Positions 21,730 to 32,225 of a stretch of 34,523 nt of DNA are shown here, one piece after another. The position numbers were made by a program, and so were the translations under genes. Below the pieces are notes generated by a model, which saw nothing but the letters and a program-made list of their open reading frames with translations, searched no databases and had not been told where the DNA came from. Origin of the DNA: Didymodactylos carnosus (Eukaryota; Rotifera; Eurotatoria; Philodinida; Philodinidae); assembly GCA_905250885.1 (NCBI GenBank), contig CAJNOQ010001211.1, positions 1 to 34,523 on the forward strand. The letters run 5' to 3'. The stretch's first letter is position 1; the number at the start of each line of letters is the position of its first letter.

Positions 21730-24700
21730 ATGTCTGGAGGGTCTGGTAAGTAATCAGAGTATTTTATCGAATCAATCGCTACTCTAAAACTTTATCAGAA
21801 TCTATCGAGTAAAGTTTCAACATGAATTTTAGTAATTTGATGCACAGACTGAGAAAAATGCGTTTATTTCGTGCACCTTCCCGTTTTGAGCAACACAAAT
21901 TCATTGGATGGAAGTTTTGAGTTTAAACAAAAACAGAATGAGATTTCATTTCTTGTTTACATCTTTTTCGGAGAAGTTACGATTACAAAAAGAGTGCCCT
22001 CTTTGGGGTAGGATAGTGAATGTCTCAGTAATCGTAACTTCTCCGAAAAAGATGTAAACAAGAAATGAAATCTCATTCTGTTTTTGTTTAAGCTCAAAAC
22101 TTCCATTCAATGGAAAATATCAGCTAGTGTTTTTCAATGTCTAAAATGGCAGAAAATATAACACTTTCATTAATAAGCTCATTTTTTTATTCAATTTTAA
22201 GGACAAACAGCGAGCGCCGCTGAAAAACTTCAGTTATTGTTATTGCAGCTCGATCATGCCGGATCACCATCTTCTCCTATGCAAAATTCAAGTTTATCAA
22301 AAGTAAGCACACTAGTTGAAAGTTTATGTCGACTATTTAGTCACCTGTTTGCCATTGATGAGGGTATTTGTTTATTTAATAAACACATCATTGAACAAAT
22401 CAATCATTTTTTCTCTTATCTCAAGACACATCTGTAATTAACCATGATAATTTCCGTTGTAGGCATCAAAAGATACACCAAAAACTGATGAATTAGTCAT
22501 ACTTCTTCAAGCGTCGGAAGAAATAAGTCACCGTTTACAAAATGAAAATGTGACATTACACGTAAGAGAAAAAACATGTACATTGTAATTCTGTCACTTT
22601 ATTTCGGTATATCACACTATAACATCTATTCTGCAAGGTACTAAGAGTTCGGTATACGATAAGATCCCGATCTTCATGTAACGGAACAGATTAGATCAAA
22701 GTATAAGATTGGTACAAATTGTTTGAGAACTTATTTGTTTTATAGAATGATATCACTAAACTTCGATCGAATGTTGTAGCACTTGTTGAAGAAAACAATA
22801 AGTTACATGAAGAAATACGAACAACATTTGTATCTGATATGTTGCGGCTTGTAACTGCTGACGGTGAAAGACAGGCAACTGACAAGGAGGTTTGCTTGAA
22901 TTATTTAGCCTTCTTTGTTCATATTTATAGTAAGTCTCTTTCTTTTTAGTCACAGGTTGTCGATCTTTATGCGAAAAAAATGCGTAGTATTGAAATTGAT
23001 CTTAAAGATGCAAAGTAAGACTCATCAAAATAAAAAATAGTCATGACTGAACTGGTCATTTATATTTTTAGAGAAAAATTAGCCATGTATGAATCTGTAT
23101 GGCAAGCACCGAATGACTTGATGAATTGTTTAAAGTGTGGCTCTCCCTTACCCCTTGATACTGGACAAAACAGTGAAAAATATACAAATTTAGTGACGTA
23201 AATTTTTTGTAGAATGATAGAAATCAAGCATTCATTTCAAAATATTTCTCCATAGCGAAAACGAGGCAAATAAACGTAAAGTGGAACAGATTCAGCATAA
23301 GCTTGAACAAAGTCAGATAAAAGAAAATGCGACATTATCAAAATTACAGGAATGTATTATAATCGTTGAACAAAGTCAATTTGAAAAGACAGAGGTAAAA
23401 TAGAAGATTGTTGAGGAACGATTCGATAATTATGTTTTTGTTCACTTTTTCTAGGCGATCGTCGAGCGTGAACAGTTGAAAATGGAATTGAATGAAACAA
23501 AACAGCGTTTGAAAAACACAATTGATGATATATCAAATAACATTATGGGGGAAAAACAAGCAGTTGAACGTGATTGTGAGCAAAGAATCAATGAAAATGT
23601 GGAAGCAGTAAGTTCGAGGTTTGATTCAGAGCCCTGTAGGTTGCTACTTTTTGGCAATCTATAACCTAACCTATAAAAAATTTCACAACCTAATCCTAAT
23701 CTACTCTATCCTGTGATTTTTTGTTTTCAACCCACAGAACGTTACACGTATATCTGACAAAAGTAAACATAAATGTCATTGAGTTTTTGCCTTTTTAAAG
23801 AATTAAGGCGTAGATGACTCAAAATTAGACAAAAATTTCGCCTGTGCAAAAGTAGAAAGAAATCGAAAAAAATTAAAACACAACCTACAATCTAATCCTA
23901 ACCGAATCTATAGGTTAGGTTTAACCCGCAGAACTCTGATTTGATTGAATTGAAAATTCATCTTCTTTCCATTTAGATTAAAAAACTAGAAGAAAAATGC
24001 GCACAGTATGAGGTGACGATTGATCGTTTGGCACGCGAAAAAACGTCACTTGCAACAGATCTTGATAATTGGAAAAATCGTATACAACGTCAAGAAATAG
24101 ATTTGAGTCTAGTAGGGGACAATTAATTCTAAATCGAAAAGATTAAATTTTTGTGTATTTTAGACGACTGATACAGTTAAATTAGAAATTCAAAAGGCAA
24201 TGAGAGAACGAGATCAAGCTAATTCAGGTGCCATGAAAATTCGTAATGATTATGAGAAGTTATTGTCACAAAGTAATCAGGTATTGGCAGTAAACTGTTC
24301 GTTCTGCTAATGATGACAAAACTTTTTTCATTTAGGATACCCTACAATTACGACAACAATTAAATTCTGTACAAAATCGTTCATATGAAATTGAAAATGA
24401 CTTATTGAATTCGAAAAAATATTGTCTTGAATTAACCGAAGAAACAAACCGACTAACACGTGAAGTGTGTATGACTTTGGACATATTCGTCTATATAACT
24501 AACAGAATGTTTCTGTTCAGAGCATTATGCTAAAAAGTGTTAAACAGTCATTGGAGAAAAGTCGTGAAGACAATATGGATGCCATTGTTGTCATATTAAG
24601 ACAACGTGAAGATGATTATCGTCAAACAATTGAAAATTTGGAAATTGATCGTAAACAATCATTATCGGTTCTAGAAGATTTAGTTACAAAACAAAATGTT

Positions 24701-25071
24701 ATACTAAATAAATTACGTTTATATTCGAAACAACTGACAACGGAAATCGAAACAATTCTCAGGCAAAAAAATCAACTTGTTGAACAAATAACAATTGAAA
24801 ATCAAGAATTAAGAATGAAATTATCAAATGCATATGAACGTTTAGAGACAACTGATGTACAACTGTTAAAACATAATGACACGCATATAAAATTAAAAGA
24901 ACGCTTAATTGAATTAAATACGAAAGTGAAAGACTACGAAAATATGGTAAGTCTGAGCTTAATGAAGAAAAACATAACTTATATATTATTTTTTTCTAGA
25001 TTGATAAATTGAAAGCAAAAGATTTGATGGATTATCAGCAACGTCTTGCACTAATATCTCAAAGAACGTAG
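21730..25071 (+). CDS. SDCCAG8: SDCCAG8-like centrosomal coiled-coil protein, 13 exons
   Basis: SDCCAG8 (CCCAP) is a centrosome and centriolar-satellite coiled-coil protein needed for ciliogenesis; human mutations cause nephronophthisis/Bardet-Biedl-type disease. Exons: 21730-21745, 22202-22302, 22463-22561, 22746-22889, 22950-23014, 23072-23197, 23256-23394, 23455-23607, 23977-24111, 24164-24280, 24336-24464, 24521-24946, 25000-25071. All join in frame (GT-AG) to 573 residues, shorter than the human protein of about 713. Nearly everything after residue 50 is heptad-rich coiled coil. The assignment rests on aligned stretches such as EQSQFEKTEAIVEREQLKMEL, LAREKTSLATDLDNWKNRIQ, and the C-terminal KQNVILNKLRLYSKQL with HIKLKERLIELNTK. 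An NCLKCG pair near residue 163 is unusual. The first coding exon is only 16 nt, so the N-terminus is the least certain part. Confidence 0.82.
21900..22114. repeat. 87 bp near-perfect inverted repeat in SDCCAG8 intron 1
   Basis: Arms 21900-21986 and 22028-22114 are reverse complements with three mismatches in 87 positions, all in the outer quarter, around a 41 nt loop. The transcript would fold into a long double-stranded hairpin. The near-identity suggests a recent palindromic (MITE-like) insertion or arm-to-arm gene conversion. No clear target-site duplication or known terminal motif was found. Confidence 0.9.
23663..23921. repeat. CCTAA-rich repeats with a 13 bp inverted pair in SDCCAG8 intron 8
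   Basis: AACCTAACCTATA (23663-23675) is mirrored at 23909-23921. CACAACCTA-type and CTAATCCTAA pieces also recur in direct orientation near 23683 and 23880. Intron 8 (369 bp) is long for this gene, so a small insertion is likely. Confidence 0.5.
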
Positions 25072-26302
25072 TATTTTGTTAAATTTTAAGTTAATTTTAT
25101 AGAATAGTCAGTGTTCTTGTTATTAGGCGTGTTTTTGTAAATTTTGATATAATAGCAATCCGCTTTTTGGAAATGTGTCTTTTGGTTCTTAGTTACGTAG
25201 TTTTTAGATAAAATAGTTTTTAATCTCTATTTGAACGTTGAACTTTTCTCTCTTCTACAATTAAATGAAGTCCTTAATTTCTGCATAATGCTAACTTATT
25301 TACCAAGGATGGAAAAGCACCACATAGTAATGAAAAGTTGTTGTCAGTTGCTTTTGGGCTGTAAATCAGCCGATAGTTGTTTTTAGTCTAATGATTATCT
25401 CGCTGTCTAAAATTCAAGATACTGGATGGTCAAAAGATCTAAACCTCTCATTACGCTGATTTTTTAGGCTTCTTTTTTTTCTTTCTACACGTGCTTTATA
25501 AACGTTTGAAAGGAAATAAAATAGAAAATTTGAGACACAATAGAGTTTAGAGGTAAAGTTTCACATAAAAAAACATTCAACGAGCACGACTTTGCTAAAG
25601 AGAGAAAGGATTTGGGCTTAGCGTACGAGTAGAAACCACACACAAACGGCAAAACGGTAGTCTAAAAAATGGTCTCATACAAGAAGTCAAATCAATTTGA
25701 ACAGTAAGAGAAGCGTTTTCAGCTGTACGCATCAAAACTACAAACGTTCAAGCAGAAAGAAAAAAATATATTTGTCTCCGTAAACAGCAAAAATTAAATA
25801 TAAACGAACTCTTCTCGATATTTTATCGGAGCCGAAAGGTGCTATGGATACTACGAATAAAAAAAGTGCGTTCATCCTTGTTCATTTTTTCCAATGTACG
25901 CATATTTGGAAATGAATTTGTTTCTCGAAGCCATCTTGTATCCGTAATAATTATTTCTAGACACAGCATTGACGTTTGTATACTACTTGTCTTTATTTGA
26001 TGTTCAAACAAAACAGGTAAAAATCAAAAAAAACAATCAGAACCCATTTTAATTAAATAACAACAGAATAAAATAAAAGTGCAAATTTTGTACAATTATT
26101 CTGCTTCCAAAAACAAATGAAAAGGTAATATACTCTGATTAAAAAGATTGATTCTAGAAATAAACAAATATCCGCTACTCAACAATAAAATAAATCTCAA
26201 TGTCATCACTTTTTATACCTACATAAAATACTGTACAAAAAAAGCACACGTTTGTATAATGCAGTCAAACAAGATTAAGGCAGAATGTTATATTACAAAT
26301 AG
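25072..26302. other. Tail-to-tail spacer between SDCCAG8 and RPGR
   Basis: This holds the 3' UTRs of both genes and no further gene. TTTATT at 25992-25997 (AATAAA on the minus strand), about 305 nt after the RPGR stop, is a candidate RPGR poly(A) signal. The remaining open frames lack motifs, and no inverted repeats were seen. Confidence 0.5.
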
Positions 26303-29300
26303 CTACATAATAACGCATGTTTTAGATGAAGTATTTGAATTTGCTGGTGTGGTTGTTGTATTTGATTTTACTGGTGTCGTTGTTGCATTTGGTTTTGCCG
26401 AGCTTTCGGGTGGTGTTTTTGTAATTGTTGCCGATCCTGAACGACGAAATAAACGTGAAAAAAATCCTGGCTGTTCTGTTGGTGTTTCACTTGTTGGCTG
26501 ATTCGCTTTCGTTGGTCGTGTAGCAAGTGTTCCAGTTGCTGGTGTTTGTGGAATACGTTTAGAACCACTTCTTGACAGATCAGTGGGTAATGGTCTGCCA
26601 CTAATTGTTTGACTTCCATCTCGATGAAATGAACTTGTGGTTGGTGCATTGCGTGAAGCAGTTGGCAATGATCCTCGACGCTCCGGTAGACGATTATTAA
26701 TTTCTTTTCGATCTTCTCTGTTACTGTTATCTCCATCGCTATCATCATCATCATTGTTTGAGAGACGTCGTTGAGGTTCACGCATCATATTTGCTTTTCG
26801 TGCTAAAGGAGTGCTCTGAGGAGCAAGTTTTGTAGTAGTAGTTGGTTTCAATGGACGTTGATTGATTGTTGAAGTAAGCGGTTTTGTATTAGATGATGAG
26901 AATTCATCCTCGCTATCGTCACTTCTCTTAGTATCGAATTTTCGACTATTACGCATATCAGGTGAACGTTTATGAGCTTGTATGTTTGAGGGAATACGTG
27001 CTGGGGTTTTTGTTGTTTCATTTTTTCTCAAGGATGCATTATTAGTCTTCTGCGGGAACTTTTCAGTGTCTGAACTGTCGTCATCTTCTTCTTCATCTTT
27101 TATTGGTGATTTTCTTGTAGTCGTTCGTTTCAATGTATCCGGACTATAAGTACCTTTCGGTGATGAATCACGATCATTATTTATATCTCGATACGGGGTC
27201 ATATGTTTTGAATTATCCAATAGAGATTTTCGTTCATTACTAAATGTACTAGGAGTCGAACGAGAGTTTTTGATTAGCGGTTCATCAAATCGATTTAATT
27301 TTGTAGGTGAATGTTCTCTTGATTTATTTTCATCATCATTATCGTAACTCTTAGCATTTGATTTTAAATCGCGTTGGTCACGATCAGACAATGGTTTGTT
27401 ACTATTTTGGTTTATTGGCATCAATCGACTGTTATTGTTGTTACTATTCGTTTTATTATTCCATGATTGCGTATTAATAGCTGGTAACGTTGGTTTTCTT
27501 AAATCTGAATCCGATGCTGAATCATTATCCGATGGGACTTTTTGTATTTTTACTGTACGATCTAATGCGCCAGTTCTGATAAGATCTTCACTGGCGCCTA
27601 ATGTTCGATCATGTGTTAAACTTTCTTTTGGCTTAAATTTGCCTTTTACAAACGTATGCGTCTGATTGAACGTAGCACTTTGTATAGATGCTGAAAGCTC
27701 TTCATTCGTTTCGTTACCATCATCTGAAGTGGGCTCGGTACGCAATGCTGAATTATGACGTGGAAAGTCGGGCGATACTGCACGATTTGATTGAGAAGAG
27801 GTCGTTGGTTTCAGCGTACTTGCAAGCGGTTTCACATGAGTTCTTGTTGAATCGGTGAGAGTATCATTACCAACGTCTGTTTTCTTTTGATTAGATTTTA
27901 AACGATTAACTCGAGCGAGACTTTTCTCCATTTGAGTTCCGCTCAATGTCTTCCCTGAAAAACAAAAGATAAATGAGTACCCATTTAGAGAAGTTTTCAA
28001 AAGCCTGAAAAGATTTTTATCTTAATTTTTAGAGAAAGCGGTTTTCTTGCTGCGCTGAATTTATCCATGAAGGCTTTAATAATAAACAAATTTTTCTATC
28101 CTATGCATGCCTTTAATGTCATCATCTGAATCCGATTTATTTTTGTTGTCTTTAGAATTTTGTTGTGCAAGTAATATTGTATGACAGCCCCCACACGATA
28201 CTTTTAAAACCGTAAAATGATGAAACTTTTCAACAAAACGTGGTTGAAATTCATTTGTTAGTTTTCCATCGTTAACACCTAATTTTCCATGACGCCCATC
28301 GCCAAACACGTACAGATCTCCTTTTCCCACAATGGCTACTGTATGACCTTCACCGCAAGCGATAGCGGTTACTTTTTTTCCTTCAAATGCATCAACTGGT
28401 TCAAAATGTTCGGTTAATAACAGAGATGGTCCTAATCCAAGTTGACCTCGGTCACCATTTCCAACCACTAACATACGACCATTATCTGTTAGAACGGCTG
28501 TATGCTGATGTCCACATGCAACAGATTTGACAGGATACGTTAACGAAACATGAATAGGTCCAACTTGTTTTTCAGATGAAAAACGTCCTAGTTGTTGATC
28601 ACCGTTACTTCCAAATGTATACAATTTACCGTCATCACTAACCAGAGCTGTATGATAATAACCGCATGCCTAGGAGAAAAGAAAAAGGTAATAAACAAGT
28701 GTATCTCTTTTATTTTTCGCACCTACAATTGCTTTTACACGATATGGTAATTTTAATTCTTGTGGAAATTCAATTGTTTCTTGTTGTCTAGCTAAACCAC
28801 ATTGTCCCTCTGAATTCGAACCCCATACATAAATTGTGCCCTGTTGCGTTAATGCACAAGTATGTTCTGATCCTGCTGCTAACTGTTTCCACGCGAGATG
28901 TGGTAGCAAATGATCCAGTTTAATCGGTTTGGAATACATCGATGAACTAGATTCAGTGGATTGTCCTGTATGTTTATCATTATCAATTCCAAGTTGATGA
29001 ACATTGTTTGAGCCAAAACCATATATTGAACCTTTTGTTGTTGCAACAACCGAATGATCACGACCACATGCTACTAAAGATACTTTATCACCATCTTCAC
29101 TAAATTTTAAACTTTTAATACATGATACTTTGTCAACTCTATCATTGTGACCCAAACCAAGTTGACCTGAATGTGAAAGAGGAATAATTTACTTTCAATC
29201 ACATAAGACAGATACAAGCGTCTATAATTACCGAAGTTATTATCGCCAAATGCAAATGCACGTCCACTTTCTGTCACAATGATTGTATGTTGATCACCGC

Positions 29301-29412
29301 AAGCAATTTGTACTATCGGATCATTTCGTATATAAAACTGATTTCGACTATTTTCTGGTAAAAATGTTTTCCCCAGCAAATAAACTTGTGGAGCGTTGTC
29401 TTCATTAGTCAT
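26303..29412 (-). CDS. RPGR: RPGR-like protein: RCC1 propeller, disordered tail, CaaX box, 4 exons
   Basis: RPGR acts at the ciliary transition zone and centrosome; its propeller binds RPGRIP1-type partners and small GTPase regulators. Exons (minus): 29412-29232, 29166-28727, 28669-28111, 27954-26303, giving 943 residues in phase. Residues 1 to about 385 form RCC1-like blades with repeated ACG-x-x-H and FG-x-x-x-x-x-QLG motifs. RPGR-specific matches include NSRNQFYIRNDPIVQIACGD, IACGYYHTALV, LYVFGDGRHGKLG and KVSCGGCHTILL. The tail (about 394-943) is Ser/Thr/Asp/Asn-rich and disordered, with a basic FFSRLFRRSGS patch and a short TTTP/SNT repeat. It ends SSKTCVIM, a farnesylation-type CaaX box, as human RPGR1-19 ends in one. 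The first two introns are GT-AG; the third needs a GC donor (see findings). If exon 4 were a separate gene, it would lack a good start. Confidence 0.86.
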
Positions 29413-29430
29413 TTTTTGCTAAATAGGTGA
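29413..29430 (-). promoter_or_regulatory. Splice-acceptor-like site 6 nt before the RPGR start
   Basis: On the minus strand CCTATTTAG ends at 29419, followed by CAAAAA and the ATG. A 5' UTR of six nucleotides would be typical of a trans-spliced message. Confidence 0.4.
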
Positions 29431-30448
29431 AGATTTCATGTCTAAAATAGTCAGATGAATGACACATGTATTGCACAGATCGGAACCTTTGAACTATCCG
29501 ATCTAAGTCAAAGATTATCTTCAAAGAGACTATGTTCAAAGGCACTCAGGTGATCAGAAATGAAAAAGAGACTGTTGCATAGAAGTTTATTGTAGTATTT
29601 CGCGTTGGCATCCAGCGCCCATTCAACTATTTCATATAAAAAGCATTAACATAAAAAACAGTCAAGTACTATACACTTGCTATGTCTGAATAGATAAGCC
29701 AAAGTACTTTCTCATTCGATTCATTCACAAAGTAAGAACCACTATTTTGGTATTGCTCGGATGTTTGTTTTAAATGAATTAGTCTAAATATTGATAACGA
29801 TTTGCCGATGTTTTATTTATAGTTGTTCATTGATTGTCCACTGTGTATATGATATTCATGCAAGGGCAAAGAAGCAGACTTTGTTGGATTTTAACGGGCT
29901 TAGATGGACTTTGAAAGCTCGTAACTGGATTTAAGTCTGCTTTTTTCTCCTTGTATTCGCGGCATTGCTAAATTATCAACATAGATTATTTAAGCTACCT
30001 TGAAAATGATTATGGCAATGTCTTAGATTAAATTCTGACGATGGGTATTGTGACGAGGAATAATGTAAATCTTCAATATTACGCAATTGGTCGCTTAATA
30101 ACTGCGGTGACTCTAATGAATCGGTTTTTGAATTCGAGTTAACTATTGAGGAGAGGATTACTGTTATCGATAATCGTGATATTAATCTGACAACTGCTGT
30201 AAAAATTCATACAGATTGATTGATTAACCAAATTCTTAAACTATTCTGAAGGTGTCAGCTGTATTTACGAATATCATACAGAACTAGAATAAACGTAAAA
30301 AAATACAGATTAAGTTCTCAATGACCAGCAGTATTAATATATACAGTTTCTTTCCTTGCTATGAGATTATCTCTCTTTTTCCGCCGTATAACAAATTCGT
30401 TTATAGTCTGCTTTAGTTGAGGGTATAGAGCAGAAAAACAACGAACAT
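29431..30448. other. RPGR upstream region, no gene seen
   Basis: AT-rich DNA with small inverted repeats: AGATCGGA/TCCGATCT at 29477-29504, CCTTTGAAC/GTTCAAAGG near 29486-29542, and AAGCAGACTT/AAGTCTGCTT near 29872-29942. No coding frame was recognised. The first two lie within 140 nt of the RPGR start and could be promoter elements. Confidence 0.45.
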
Positions 30449-30456
30449 TATACTAT

Positions 30457-30599
30457 CAGTGACGGATTTAGCAGAGGTGTGCTTGATGCGATGTCACCCC
30501 CTTCCAAAATATTTTCAGAAAAAATCCACTGTTAGTGCTTCCAGTCTCAAAAGTTCAAGCAATCGCACCCCCCATTAGAAAATCCTGGCTCCGCTACTG
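30457..30599. mobile_element. 143 bp hAT-type MITE with 8 bp target-site duplication
   Basis: The ends CAGTGACGGATTTAG (left) and CAGTAGCGGAGCCAG (right, reverse complement) match the CAGTGGCGGATCCAG-type termini seen on many short hAT-like elements. TATACTAT is present directly on both sides (30449-30456 and 30600-30607), an 8 bp duplication as hAT transposases make. Short C runs near both ends are also typical. The element has no coding capacity. Confidence 0.82.
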
Positions 30600-30644
30600 T
30601 ATACTATAGAAAACTAAGCTATGTAATCGCATTCCAGTGTTTAT

Positions 30645-30760
30645 GTGCCATCGGCTAAGTGGTTAAGCTACTTATAATATGATTTTCAAACCGACCTACC
30701 TGCTTAACAACAGGTAGAATTTGGGTGTGATAGATACGGTTCGGTTCGGTTCGTATAACA
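30645..30760 (+). other. tRNA-like (possible SINE head or tRNA pseudogene)
   Basis: TCGGCTAAGTGGTTAAGC (30651-30668) fits a pol III A box with a D-arm. A perfect 7 bp stem (CTACCTG/CAGGTAG, about 30696-30717) sits where a serine-type variable arm would be. GGTTCGGTTCG (about 30739-30749) approximates a B box. The spacing is too long, and a matching acceptor stem was not found, so it is not a working tRNA. It may be a tRNA-derived SINE or chance. Confidence 0.3.
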
Positions 30761-31271
30761 ACTACATTACAATTTTTCAATAAATCAGAAATTCCCAAGA
30801 CTATGATTGCTAATGTGTTTCTATCACATATAATTACATGGTAAAACATAGCATAACTATATACTTTATCTGTGACTGTATATAAACTGTTCTTCATTAC
30901 AATCAAAAAACATTAATTTTAAACAATCGTTGAATTTGACAATGACTTAATAGAGTATCAACTTTTACATTATGAACCTTTAGAGTTCCTCCAAGGTAAA
31001 GACATACTTTGCTTTTTCTTTTTGCAAAAAAAGCAAACATTGCGCAACTGTCAACTGTTATTGTTGTTATAAAGCCAGAAAACCAAACATTGCTACATTA
31101 ACAAGAAAGAATTGAACGACGTGCAGAATTGAATAAAGTGCTTCAAGTTTAGTAATAGTAATAACAAATCCAAGACAATAACTCACACGGCTGGACTCTA
31201 CATGGTTTTGACGACACTCAGGTCAACGAACTCCATGAAACAGTGAACGATGTGTCAGTCGATTAACTGAC

Positions 31272-31471
31272 AGCTTTCAGTCGAAAAAGTGTCTGGCACT
31301 AGAGGTCTGCAGGGCCGTCCCAGTCCCGGTTCCATTTCGATCCCGCGAAATTTTTTGCGGGACCGGGACCCAGAGAAATCTTTTTTACGGGATCGAGACC
31401 TAGAGATATGCGAGCACTGGTCATCTTTTCCAACTAAATGTGTGCCAGACACTTTTTCGTTCTAGAAAGCT
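31272..31471. mobile_element. 200 bp terminal-inverted-repeat element with a G/C-rich core
   Basis: AGCTTTC then, after 3 nt, CGAAAAAGTGTCTGGCAC (31282-31299) is mirrored by GTGCCAGACACTTTTTCG (31442-31459) and GAAAGCT (31465-31471). The core contrasts with the AT-rich surroundings: CGGTTCC, a TCCCGC/GCGGGA hairpin near 31340-31362, and two diverged copies of a GGGACCGGGACC/GGGATCGAGACC motif followed by AGAGA. It looks like a MITE, possibly with a nested repeat. No target duplication was defined. Confidence 0.65.
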
Positions 31472-31831
31472 ATAAAAGATTCATAATTTTACTGTAATTC
31501 TCGAGCGTTCTTCATATTATTTGCAAACCTGAGTTACGAAAATGCTCTAATCGAGGAAAGAATGTGTAGTTAACGAGATTCATAAGTACAAAAAAGGAGC
31601 TACTAGCGACATAACTTACTTTCAAAACAATAGAAATTTAAAAGTTAAACGATAAGACTTATAATTCTGAGGTCTGAGCCAACTTTTCGAACGAAAAGTA
31701 GTTTTTTTTCTATAGTTTTAAGATCTTTCTCGTCTCAGCAGATAAGTAGCAGTCGTTTTTCCGAATAGGAAATATGCTCAGTCGCTGTCAGTCCGAAAGG
31801 TGACTGACGCGCTTGCATCAATTGCTAAAGC

Positions 31832-31915
31832 GATTTGCAGCGACTGACTATAACTCACCAAGACGACTATCATGATTTACAGCGACTGAACATAAGTCAC
31901 TAAGACGACTATCAC
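31832..31915. repeat. Two tandem 42 bp units
   Basis: Units 31832-31873 and 31874-31915 both read GATTT(G/A)CAGCGACTGA and end AAGACGACTATCA, with about five differences. A partial third unit (GATTT) follows, and GACTGAC pieces upstream suggest older copies. Noncoding. Confidence 0.8.
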
Positions 31916-32181
31916 GATTTAAAGTATATATTAGCGATAAAACAGTATTGTGCGTCGTAAGACAGAACTCCTAATAATCACCGTCGTCATAACATCGACT
32001 CTATAGCGTCGAGAAACGACAGTTGTAGTTTGTCTTGAGCTTCATCATTTCGCTCAACTGGAAAATTTTTGCTTTTATGCTTTTCTGCTTTGCTTCTGAG
32101 AGTTTCTACTTCTCAGTATGCAGAATAGAGGTCGCTAACGCAAAAAGACTATTTTTCATCAGTATACTGTAGCTAAACTAT

Positions 32182-32225
32182 AGTGTATCCATAATATGGA
32201 TACACTGATATGGATTCCATATCAG
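32182..32225. repeat. Two overlapping perfect palindromes
   Basis: AGTGTATCCAT, then 3 nt, then ATGGATACACT (32182-32206) overlaps by two bases CTGATATGGA, T, TCCATATCAG (32205-32225). Both could extrude as short cruciforms or fold as back-to-back hairpins in RNA. Confidence 0.85.

Noticed and set aside
22303-22437. Extension of SDCCAG8 exon 2 (VSTLVESLCRLFSHLF) with a later donor
   Set aside because: The later GT would put exon 3 in a frame that stops at once; the GTAAGC donor at 22303 gives the correct phase.
26148-26501. Plus-strand frame with VVVVFDFTGVV repeats
   Set aside because: Antisense of the Thr/Asn/Pro repeats at the end of RPGR.
27396-27665. Plus-strand hydrophobic frame
   Set aside because: Antisense of the Asn/Ser-rich RPGR tail; the leucine run is only AAC/AAT codons read backwards.
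28001-28110. End of the RPGR propeller frame at 28076 taken as the true gene end
   Set aside because: Possible as an isoform, but exon 4 continues in phase from a good acceptor, lacks its own convincing start and ends in a CaaX box as in RPGR, so one gene is the simpler reading.
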